Positions 33,194-41,207 of a stretch of 64,000 nt of DNA are shown one piece after another. Position numbers and translations under genes: made by a program. The stretch is from Bacteroidales bacterium. GTDB taxonomy: Bacteria; Bacteroidota; Bacteroidia; Bacteroidales; TTA-H9. The stretch is taken from NCBI GenBank assembly GCA_028689615.1, contig JAQVCV010000005.1:48415-112414 (forward strand), given 5' to 3'. A model generated the notes under the pieces. It was not told the DNA's origin and searched no databases. It saw only the letters and a program-made list of their open reading frames with translations. The number at the start of each line of letters is the position of its first letter. The first letter of the stretch is position 1.

Positions 33194-35602
33194 ATGAAAA
33201 AATCTTTCAGTCTTGTTTTTATACTTCTCGCAGTCATATTCACCACAAAGGGCGAAATTGTAGTCACTCTCCCCGAAGTTACTGCAGTTCCGGGTACTGA
33301 AATTTTCATGGCTGTAAAAATTAGTGGTGCATCTGCATCGGGGACACCTTTCAGCGTAGCCGATATTCGCTTTAATTACGATACGGCTGCATTAACCTAT
33401 ACCGGTATCACCAACTTCTATTCAGCTATGCCTGCATCACAATGGGTTTATGCTGGAGGGGCTGGTGAGGTGGCAGCCAACTGGCTCCATCCTACTTTTC
33501 AAACCATTGCCGTTCCTGATGAAACAACTTTGTATGAAGTAAAATTTACAGCAAAACCCGGTGCCTGTGACCTCTCGTTCATTCTGATTGAATTTGCAGA
33601 TGCAGGGCTGAATATACTCCCATCCTCAGCTGAGGATGGCACCTACACTTCTATTCAAAATGTCACATTTCAGGTGGATATGCGCGACCAGACTGTTGGT
33701 ACCAATGGCGTTCATCTCGCCGGAAGTTTCAACAGCTGGAACACCAGCGCTTTGGCCATGACAGCCACCTCAGGTTCAGTGTACACGGTTACCCAATCGT
33801 TCCTGGTTGGCAGCGATATTACCTTCCGTCATGTAAACGGGAACACCACAGCAGGTTACGAAATCGTGCCTGCTTCCTGCGGTGTTCCGGCAACCGGTGG
33901 ACTATTCGACAGGTCCCTCACTGTGCCGGACGGCGACACCGTGTTGCCAGCCTTTTGTTTTTCGAGTTGCGACTCGTGCCCGCCTTTGATTCAAGTAGAT
34001 TTCAGGCTTGACATGGCACAGCAGACTGTGAACCCTACCGGAGTGCATATTGCCGGTGATTTCAACAATTGGAGCACCACTTCTACTGCCTTGACCAACC
34101 TCGGAAACAACGTGTTCGGTGTTTCCATCCCGATGATTCCCGGGTCGTCGCAACAATTCAGGTACATCAATGGCAATTCGGCTTCAGGTTATGAACTGGT
34201 TCCTTCCACCTGCGGCGTATCGGCTGGGGGTGGGTTGTATAACCGTCAGATCATGACGGGAACCACCGATACTACCCTTTCAGAAGTGTGTTTCAGCAGT
34301 TGCGACGATTGCCCGAACCTGATCGAACTCACGGTGTTGGTTGACATGAGCCAAGCTACAGTTAGTCCGTCGGGGGTGTTTTTGGCAGGATCGTTCAACG
34401 GATTCTCTACTACTGCAAACCCGATGACTCACATGGGAAACAATGTCTATTCAGCCACGCTTGAGGTGTTTGAAAACGATTTTGTAACCTACCGGTTTGT
34501 AAACGGCAATACCCCCTCAGGATATGAGAACGTGCCCGAAACCTGCGGAATATTGAATGGTGCCGGAAGCTACAATAGGTTTATTCAGGTAGCAGCAACT
34601 GACACTACACTCGACGAGGTTTGTTTCTCTTCCTGTACCGACTGCGTCTCGAATCCGGGAGAATCGGAAGTGGTTTTCCAGGTTGATATGTCGCAACAAG
34701 TCATTGGTCCCGAAGGAGTTCATTTGGCTGGATCGTTCAATAACTGGAATACCGCCTCTCATCCTATGAACTTCATTGGCAACGGGGTGTATAAACTTGC
34801 TATGACTTTGGACGAGGGAACCACGATCCAATACAAGTTTATCAACGGGAGCGATGGTTCGGGATACGAAACCGTTCCAACTTCATGCGGACAAACAGGG
34901 GTAACCGGGACACCAGAACGCAGCCTTATCATTCCATCCAACGACACTACCCTCATTGCCGTATGCTTCTCATCATGTGATCAATGCCCAACTGTCCCGA
35001 TGCACACAATAACCTTCAGACTGAATATGGATTTTCAAACAGTTAGCCTTCAGGGTATTCACATTGCAGGAAGTTTTAACAACTGGAATCCTTCAACCGA
35101 TGAATTGTATATTACTAATGGTTATTATCAGATAGAAAAAACACTTCCAGAAGGAACTCCAGTGAGGTTCAGATATGTCAACGGTAATTCTGTTTCCGAC
35201 TTGGAAGTTGTTCCTTCAATATGCGGAGTTGTGTACAGCGGATCGGAATTTGCCCGCGAATTAAATGTTACTTCTGACACGTTACTTAATCCTGTTTGTT
35301 TTGCACTTTGTGGTGATTGTTTTATTGGAATTAGCGAGAAACCTGAAACACTTACTGTAGGGGCAGTGTATCCAAATCCCGCTTCAACCACTATTCATAT
35401 CCCATTTACCAACTTATTGAATGGCAATATACTAATAGAGATTATCGATATAATTGGCCGAAGAGTATTAACTCATGTGCAAAACACGAATGATAATCAG
35501 GTGGAGCTAAACGTAAGTTGTTTGAAACGCGGGATTTATACAATAAAGGTAACCAGTGATAGCAACAAATATAAAACTCAAAAACTATTTCTTGTCAAAT
35601 AG
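33194..35602 (+). CDS. T9SS-exported protein with cohesin-like domain and five glycogen-binding-like repeats
   Basis: 802 residues. Signal peptide (1-20), cohesin-like domain (about 20-150, closely like the gene upstream), five tandem repeats of about 110 residues starting near 156, 265, 376, 488 and 605, then a T9SS type A sorting domain (about 719-802, AVYPNPASTT... GIYTIKV). Each repeat begins with FQVDMxxQTV and GVHLAGSFNxW, the pattern of CBM48/AMPK-type early-set domains, and ends with a CFSSCxxCP cysteine cluster. The repeats may bind a glycan or act as spacers stiffened by disulfides. Same transcript as the neighbours upstream; a terminator follows. Confidence 0.8.
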   Translation: MKKSFSLVFILLAVIFTTKGEIVVTLPEVTAVPGTEIFMAVKISGASASGTPFSVADIRFNYDTAALTYTGITNFYSAMPASQWVYAGGAGEVAANWLHPTFQTIAVPDETTLYEVKFTAKPGACDLSFILIEFADAGLNILPSSAEDGTYTSIQNVTFQVDMRDQTVGTNGVHLAGSFNSWNTSALAMTATSGSVYTVTQSFLVGSDITFRHVNGNTTAGYEIVPASCGVPATGGLFDRSLTVPDGDTVLPAFCFSSCDSCPPLIQVDFRLDMAQQTVNPTGVHIAGDFNNWSTTSTALTNLGNNVFGVSIPMIPGSSQQFRYINGNSASGYELVPSTCGVSAGGGLYNRQIMTGTTDTTLSEVCFSSCDDCPNLIELTVLVDMSQATVSPSGVFLAGSFNGFSTTANPMTHMGNNVYSATLEVFENDFVTYRFVNGNTPSGYENVPETCGILNGAGSYNRFIQVAATDTTLDEVCFSSCTDCVSNPGESEVVFQVDMSQQVIGPEGVHLAGSFNNWNTASHPMNFIGNGVYKLAMTLDEGTTIQYKFINGSDGSGYETVPTSCGQTGVTGTPERSLIIPSNDTTLIAVCFSSCDQCPTVPMHTITFRLNMDFQTVSLQGIHIAGSFNNWNPSTDELYITNGYYQIEKTLPEGTPVRFRYVNGNSVSDLEVVPSICGVVYSGSEFARELNVTSDTLLNPVCFALCGDCFIGISEKPETLTVGAVYPNPASTTIHIPFTNLLNGNILIEIIDIIGRRVLTHVQNTNDNQVELNVSCLKRGIYTIKVTSDSNKYKTQKLFLVK

Positions 35603-35648
35603 CACTGAGGATAGCAGTTCTTTTCGCAAATATAAAAAACGATTGATC

Positions 35649-35674
35649 GAAAAACTTGGTTTTTCTGTTTTTTT
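35649..35674 (+). terminator. Terminator after the five-repeat protein
   Basis: Stem GAAAAAC / GTTTTTC with a TTG loop followed by TGTTTTTTT. A second hairpin (GTGGGC / GCCCAC, about 35692-35719) with TATCTTTTTG follows 20 nt later. Confidence 0.55.
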
Positions 35675-35829
35675 ATGTCAGATTCGGAAATGGTGGGCTG
35701 ATTGAGATAATTCGCCCACTATCTTTTTGTTAATAAATTTTTTATCTATAAATAACCTGACTAACAGATTAAATTAACACACCAGATATACTTTTACAAT
35801 CGAAAAATTTTACTCTAATAGTTCAATTT

Positions 35830-38800
35830 ATGAAAAAACAAATCCTTATTTTAAGTTTCATGGCTTGCTTCATGGCAGGCGTCTTTGCTCAACACACGAT
35901 CGAGAATCCTTTTTTCGATCATGTTCCCTACTCAGGGGCTTTCGGAACTACCGACTGGACTGCCGGTTGGGCTAATTTCAATCCTCAGAACACCGTGTAT
36001 CCGGTGACTACTACTACTGTGGGAACTGCTGCTGTTATTCAGAACACAGTAATCAACACAAACACTACCTGGTCGCCCAGTAGCTCGCCCGTAACCGGAG
36101 CAGCCTCTTTTACTGACTCGTATGTGAACAACTCGTTTTTTGAGCCCGTCAGTTTTGTCGGTGCGTTCGGTCCTACTGACTGGACTGCCGGCTGGTCGAA
36201 TTTCGACTGTCAGAACACTGTTTATCCTGCCACCACCGTGACCATTCCTGCTGGTGACATCACAACCAATACCACATGGACCAGCGGCAATGTTTACAAG
36301 CTCAATGGTTACGTGTATGTTAAAAACGGTGTAACCCTCACCATCCAGGCCGGAACAGTAATTCGTGGCGACAAAGTGAACAAAGGCACCCTCATCATCG
36401 AGCGTGGCGGAAAACTGATTGCCAATGGCACAGCCTCACAGCCCATCGTGTTCACTTCGAACCAGGCAGCCGGCAGCCGTGACTATGGCGATTGGGGCGG
36501 TATCATCATTTGCGGTCGTGCAAAGAACAACCAGGGTACCGATGTGCTGATCGAAGGTGGCGTGAACGCTTATTATGGCGGAAACGATGATGCCGACAAC
36601 TCAGGAAGCCTGCAATACGTGCGTCTCGAGTTCCCCGGTATCGCTTTCTCACCCAACAACGAAATCAATGGTCTGACCATGGGCAGCGTGGGTTCGGGAA
36701 CTACCCTCGATTATATTCAGGTTTCATACTCAGGCGATGATGCTTTCGAGTGGTTCGGCGGAACTGTGAATGCCAAGCACCTGATTGCTTACCGCTCATG
36801 GGACGACGACATGGATACCGATTTCGGTTACCGTGGAATGGTTCAGTTTGCCGTTGTTCTGCGCGACCCCAACGTTGCCGACGTTTCGGGATCGAATGCC
36901 TTCGAAGCCGACAACGATGGAGGTGGCACAACTGCAGCTCCTCTGTCTAAACCCATCTTCTCCAACGTGAGTGTTTTTGGCCCCAAAGCAACCACTGGCA
37001 CTTCGATTCACGCCAACTATCAGCATGCCATGCACCTCAGAAGAAACACCTCTTGCAGCGTGTTCAATTCTTTCTTCTCAGGTTTCCCCTGGGGTCTGTA
37101 TATTGACGGTTCTGCCACCCAGACCAATGCTACCGCTGATAACCTCAGAATAGAAAACACCTTCATGGTTGGTATGAATGCCAATTACAAGGGCAGTTAC
37201 GAAGGCCCTTATTTCACCAATGCAGCCCGCAACAACCAGATACTGGCAGGTGCTTATGGCGATAATTCTGCCCTGCAGATTGCCAATCCGTTTAACCTGA
37301 CTGCCCCCAACTTCCTGCCTACCAAAAACGTTTACCTGCTTAATGGCTGGGTGTATGTACCAGATGGAGTTACCCTTACCATTCAGCCCGGTACCATTAT
37401 CCGCGGCGATAAAACCAACAAAGGAGCTCTCATTATCGAAAGAGGCGGAAAGTTGAATGCTATTGGCAATGTAAACGAACCTATTGTATTTACATCCAAC
37501 CAGGCTGTAGGGTCACGTGCTCCTGGTGACTGGGGTGGAATCATTGTTTGCGGAAAGGCCTATAACAATCAGGGAGCCAATGTTATTATTGAAGGCGGTA
37601 CTGGTGCTACATTTGGTGGAACTAATGATGCAGACAATTCTGGAACAATAAAATATGTGAGAATTGAATATGCTGGTGTTGCGTTCGCTCCCGACAATGA
37701 GATCAACGGTCTTACAATGGGCAGTGTAGGCAGTGGAACCACCATTGACTATGTACAGGTATCATACGGTGGCGATGATGCATTCGAGTGGTTTGGCGGA
37801 ACAGTAAATGCCAAACACCTGATAGCCTATGCTTCATGGGATGATGATTTCGACACCGATTTTGGCTACACCGGAATGGTTCAGTATGCCGTATCACTGC
37901 GTGACCCAAATTATGCCGATGTATCAGGTTCAAACTCGTTTGAATCTGACAACAATGCTGCCGGAAACGGAGACACACCACTTACTAATCCGCTCTTTTC
38001 AAATGTAAGTGTTTTTGGCCCCAAGGCCACTTCAGGAACCTCCATTCACGCTAATTTTAAAAGAGCTATGCACATCCGCCGCAATTCACGTTGTTCGGTT
38101 TACAATGCTCTTTTCATGGGTTTCCCTACCGGTCTGCTTCTTGATGGCACAGGCACGCAAGGCGCAGCAACTGCCAACACCCTCCAAATTGAGAACAGTT
38201 TCATGTCAGGCATGACAACGGCCAGCTTTGCCACTTCATTCGAGGACACCTATTGGAACACTGGTTCACGCAACAATACAGCACCTTATGCTAACAACAC
38301 ATCGATGATGATTACCGACCCTTTCACCCTCACATCACCCAACTTCCTGCCTATGGCTGGTTCACCTGTGATGCACGGATCGAGGTGGTCGAAAACCATC
38401 ACCGGAAAAGTTGAGTATGCCAACAGTGCCCTCACCGATCTGGATAATGTCACAGTACTTTGCAAAGATGCTTCAGGACATACTGTTAGTTCAGCTACTA
38501 CCAATGCAACGGGTGATTACACCGTATATGGAACAGATGGAGCCTACACCATTTCGATTGACTGCTCGAAAACTCCAGGCGGCATTACTGCAACCGACGC
38601 CCAGTTGGTTCGCCTGGCTTCTGCTGGTTCAGCCACCCTTTCCAATATTCAGCAACTGGCTGCCGACGTCAATCTGGATGGCAATGTAAATGTTCTTGAT
38701 GCTGGTTATATAAGGAAAAAGGCAGTTAATGCAGCCAGCAACCCTCAGTATATTATTCCGAACTTTGTTTTCGAGGCTGTAAATCTCAATATTGCAACCG

Positions 38801-38880
38801 GAGCAGGAACAACCACACAGAACATCAAAGGTCTTTCAGGTGCCGACGTAAACGGCTCGTTTACACCAGCTTCTAAATAA
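35830..38880 (+). CDS. Large secreted protein with two duplicated parallel-beta modules and C-terminal dockerin-like domain
   Basis: 1016 residues, signal peptide 1-20. A short N-terminal motif is doubled (GAFGTTDWTAGW near 35 and GAFGPTDWTAGW near 116). Then two long modules of about 320 residues (about 154-477 and 500-815) share the blocks GVTLTIQ-GT-IRGDK, ERGGKL, PIVFTSNQA, DWGGII-CG, INGLTMGSVGSGTT, GDDAFEWFGGTVNAKHLIAY and SGSN-FE-DN, resembling right-handed beta-helix/IPT-type surface proteins. The C-terminus has a peptidase-regulatory-like beta domain and a dockerin-like pair (GGITATDAQLVRL and ADVNLDGNVNVLDAGYIRK) ending ADVNGSFTP, a module common in Bacteroidota. No T9SS sorting domain: attachment to a cohesin-like partner is the likely way to be held at the surface. 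Confidence 0.78.
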   Translation: MKKQILILSFMACFMAGVFAQHTIENPFFDHVPYSGAFGTTDWTAGWANFNPQNTVYPVTTTTVGTAAVIQNTVINTNTTWSPSSSPVTGAASFTDSYVNNSFFEPVSFVGAFGPTDWTAGWSNFDCQNTVYPATTVTIPAGDITTNTTWTSGNVYKLNGYVYVKNGVTLTIQAGTVIRGDKVNKGTLIIERGGKLIANGTASQPIVFTSNQAAGSRDYGDWGGIIICGRAKNNQGTDVLIEGGVNAYYGGNDDADNSGSLQYVRLEFPGIAFSPNNEINGLTMGSVGSGTTLDYIQVSYSGDDAFEWFGGTVNAKHLIAYRSWDDDMDTDFGYRGMVQFAVVLRDPNVADVSGSNAFEADNDGGGTTAAPLSKPIFSNVSVFGPKATTGTSIHANYQHAMHLRRNTSCSVFNSFFSGFPWGLYIDGSATQTNATADNLRIENTFMVGMNANYKGSYEGPYFTNAARNNQILAGAYGDNSALQIANPFNLTAPNFLPTKNVYLLNGWVYVPDGVTLTIQPGTIIRGDKTNKGALIIERGGKLNAIGNVNEPIVFTSNQAVGSRAPGDWGGIIVCGKAYNNQGANVIIEGGTGATFGGTNDADNSGTIKYVRIEYAGVAFAPDNEINGLTMGSVGSGTTIDYVQVSYGGDDAFEWFGGTVNAKHLIAYASWDDDFDTDFGYTGMVQYAVSLRDPNYADVSGSNSFESDNNAAGNGDTPLTNPLFSNVSVFGPKATSGTSIHANFKRAMHIRRNSRCSVYNALFMGFPTGLLLDGTGTQGAATANTLQIENSFMSGMTTASFATSFEDTYWNTGSRNNTAPYANNTSMMITDPFTLTSPNFLPMAGSPVMHGSRWSKTITGKVEYANSALTDLDNVTVLCKDASGHTVSSATTNATGDYTVYGTDGAYTISIDCSKTPGGITATDAQLVRLASAGSATLSNIQQLAADVNLDGNVNVLDAGYIRKKAVNAASNPQYIIPNFVFEAVNLNIATGAGTTTQNIKGLSGADVNGSFTPASK

Positions 38881-38909
38881 TTACTCATCTTAAATTTATA
38901 ATTAACAAA

Positions 38910-40877
38910 ATGAAAAAGAATTTTATTTTGATGATGTTCAGCCTTTTTATTGCTGGCGCATCGTTCGGACAGATTTCTCTTTTTTTCTCTGACATTGAAC
39001 CAACCCCAGGCGAAGTTATCTCTGTACCGGTTCTTGTTCAAGATTTTGACAATGTAAATGGTTTCCAGTTTGCTGTCAATTATAATTCCTCGTTGCTCAC
39101 GTGTATCTCCATTACTGACCTAAATACAACCCTTACCACGGTGGCTAATGACTGGGAAAACAACATCACATCAGGTCAGGTATTTATATCATGGCTTAAC
39201 GTCCCGAGTGCCGAAACCAGTTTGACTGATAATAGTCAGATTTGCGTGATTAACTTTTTAGCTAATGCCATCGGAAATGTGACACTTACTTTTTCTGATT
39301 ACGAATTTTTTAACGGTAGTTTGAATCAGTATTCAGTTAACGTTACAAATGCTGAATTTGAAATTGAAGAGGTTGCTGCAAGTACAACTTTTATCGGTAC
39401 TGGCTCATGGTTCACACCAGGGAACTGGGATAATGGAATTCCAGGAACTCAGACAGATGCAGTGATTAATGGCAATGTTACTATTGATAATAATGCTTAT
39501 GTCGATAACCTAACTATCAATGCCGGTTACAGTGCCACCTTAAGCAATCCGTACACCCTGTCTGTTAACGGCAACTTGGTTTTAGCTTCAAATGCTTCAA
39601 ACACCAGAACCGGTGTATTTCTCAACAACAACACCACAAATGCAAATGCTCTTGATGTAAATGGCACCATTACTGCGCAGCGCTATTTCACCGGTGGTGT
39701 GCAGCATATGGTTTCAATTCCCGTACTGTCGGCTTCTATCAACGACTTCTACAAACCCGGCAACACCGGTTATATGTATCGGTACAACGAAACAACCGGC
39801 GCGTGGGATAACCCCTCATCTACCTCGTCGTTGCTTACCGCAGCTTATGGTTATCTAGTAAATTATACAAGCGCAACCACAGTATCAGTATCAAGCGTGT
39901 TGAACAATGATGCCAAATACGATGCTGGCATTTCCTATACAGCAAGCAATGGATGGAACCTGGTAGGAAATCCTTACCCCACTTCTTTAGACTGGAATAA
40001 TGGTTCAGGCTGGACAAAAACGAAGGTTGACGGGACTATCTATGTTTGGAATGGTTCACAATACGCCTCCTATAATGGGACAACTGGTGCAAATGGCGGA
40101 TCGCAATATCTGGCTCCTTTCCAGGGTTTCTTTATACATGCTAATGCAAGTGGACCAAAAATGGAGATTAAAAAAGCAGCTCGCACCATCAACACGGTTG
40201 GGTACATGAAATCGAACACTGCCAATGTACTTCGCATTGCTTTGACTGATGGAACCAACTCAGATGAGTCAGTGGTTATGATCAACGAATCGGCTACCGC
40301 TTCTTTTGACACCGATCAGGATGCCTACAAACTGATGAGCCTTCGCGAAGATGTTCCTTCGCTGTTCACCGCCCTTGATGAAGTTAACTACTCCATCAAT
40401 GCCCTTCCGGTAAAGGCAAACCATTCTATCCCTGTGGTGATGGGTCGCACCGTTGGTACTTCGCATACTTTTACAGCTACAGGTTTCGATTCGTTTGATG
40501 CCACCTACAAATTCTTCTTGGTTGATGCCCTTACCAATACCACTTACGATCTGAAGGCCAACAATTCTTTTAATATCGAATTGTCGGAAGGTCTGAACGA
40601 AGGCCGTTTCACCATTAACATCCTGAAGAATGGTGTAGGAATCGAAGATGCAACCCTGACCAACGGTCATGTCTATTTTAATAATGGCCTCATCTATGTT
40701 GAGAACAGCCCGAACGCCACCGCCTATGTTTATGACATTACCGGTGCTCTTGTACTTTCATCAAAACTGAATGGCTCATCCTTGAACACCATCCGTTTCA
40801 ATGGAACCAATGGCGTTTACCTTGTAAAGGTGGTCAATGGTCAGTTAGTGAATACCAATAAAATTGTTGTTAAATAA
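38910..40877 (+). CDS. T9SS-exported protein with N-terminal cohesin-like domain
   Basis: 655 residues. Signal peptide (1-21, ...ASFGQ), cohesin-like domain (about 22-155: FFSDIEPTPGEVISVPVLVQDF, FQFAVNYNSSLL, ICVINFLA), a G8/bacterial-surface beta module (about 165-230: TGSWFTPGNWDNGIPG), a middle part with GNPYPTSLDWNNGSGW, and a C-terminal T9SS sorting domain (about 585-655: TAYVYDITGALVLSSKL...GVYLVKVVNG). 30 nt after the dockerin-bearing gene, so co-expressed with it. Confidence 0.78.
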   Translation: MKKNFILMMFSLFIAGASFGQISLFFSDIEPTPGEVISVPVLVQDFDNVNGFQFAVNYNSSLLTCISITDLNTTLTTVANDWENNITSGQVFISWLNVPSAETSLTDNSQICVINFLANAIGNVTLTFSDYEFFNGSLNQYSVNVTNAEFEIEEVAASTTFIGTGSWFTPGNWDNGIPGTQTDAVINGNVTIDNNAYVDNLTINAGYSATLSNPYTLSVNGNLVLASNASNTRTGVFLNNNTTNANALDVNGTITAQRYFTGGVQHMVSIPVLSASINDFYKPGNTGYMYRYNETTGAWDNPSSTSSLLTAAYGYLVNYTSATTVSVSSVLNNDAKYDAGISYTASNGWNLVGNPYPTSLDWNNGSGWTKTKVDGTIYVWNGSQYASYNGTTGANGGSQYLAPFQGFFIHANASGPKMEIKKAARTINTVGYMKSNTANVLRIALTDGTNSDESVVMINESATASFDTDQDAYKLMSLREDVPSLFTALDEVNYSINALPVKANHSIPVVMGRTVGTSHTFTATGFDSFDATYKFFLVDALTNTTYDLKANNSFNIELSEGLNEGRFTINILKNGVGIEDATLTNGHVYFNNGLIYVENSPNATAYVYDITGALVLSSKLNGSSLNTIRFNGTNGVYLVKVVNGQLVNTNKIVVK

Positions 40878-40900
40878 TAACTATAAAATACTAAATTGTC

Positions 40901-41137
40901 ATGAAAGAAATGATTAAATCGGTAGTTGTGATCCTTGCTATCACACTTTCAGTGGCCTTCAGTCAGGCAGTTTTCGCTCAGGCTCCTCCAGCACCTCCTG
41001 CTGCTGGCGCAGCTGGTGGCGGTACTCCAATGGGTGGAGGTGCTGCTCCTATCGGCGGTGGGATTGCCATATTGCTCGCTCTTGGTGCTGGTTACGGCTA
41101 CAAAAAGGTGATGAACGCCAACAACCAGACTAAATAA
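40901..41137 (+). CDS. Small protein with PID-CTERM-like sorting tail
   Basis: 78 residues. Signal peptide (about 1-26, ...AVFAQ), a short Pro/Ala/Gly linker, then PIGGGIAILLALGAGYGYKKV and a basic end. This tripartite tail (PI-x-GG motif, hydrophobic helix, Lys) is like the PID-CTERM sorting signal of Bacteroidota, with Gly replacing Asp. The mature part is only about 25 residues of APP/GGG. It is 24 nt after the cohesin gene and is followed by a strong hairpin. Its role in the cluster is unknown. Confidence 0.75.
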   Translation: MKEMIKSVVVILAITLSVAFSQAVFAQAPPAPPAAGAAGGGTPMGGGAAPIGGGIAILLALGAGYGYKKVMNANNQTK

Positions 41138-41158
41138 TTAAATCAAATTGTGCATAAC

Positions 41159-41190
41159 AGGCTTTACCTTGAAAAAGGTAAAGCCTTTAT
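41159..41190 (+). terminator. 12-bp hairpin between the small protein and the last cohesin-like gene
   Basis: AGGCTTTACCTT / AAGGTAAAGCCT is a perfect 12-bp stem closed by a GAAA tetraloop, followed by TTTAT. It lies 22 nt after the small gene and 18 nt before the next ATG. It may be a partial terminator that lowers expression of the last gene or an mRNA-stabilising element. Confidence 0.65.
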
Positions 41191-41207
41191 GTGTTAAAAA
41201 CAAAACC

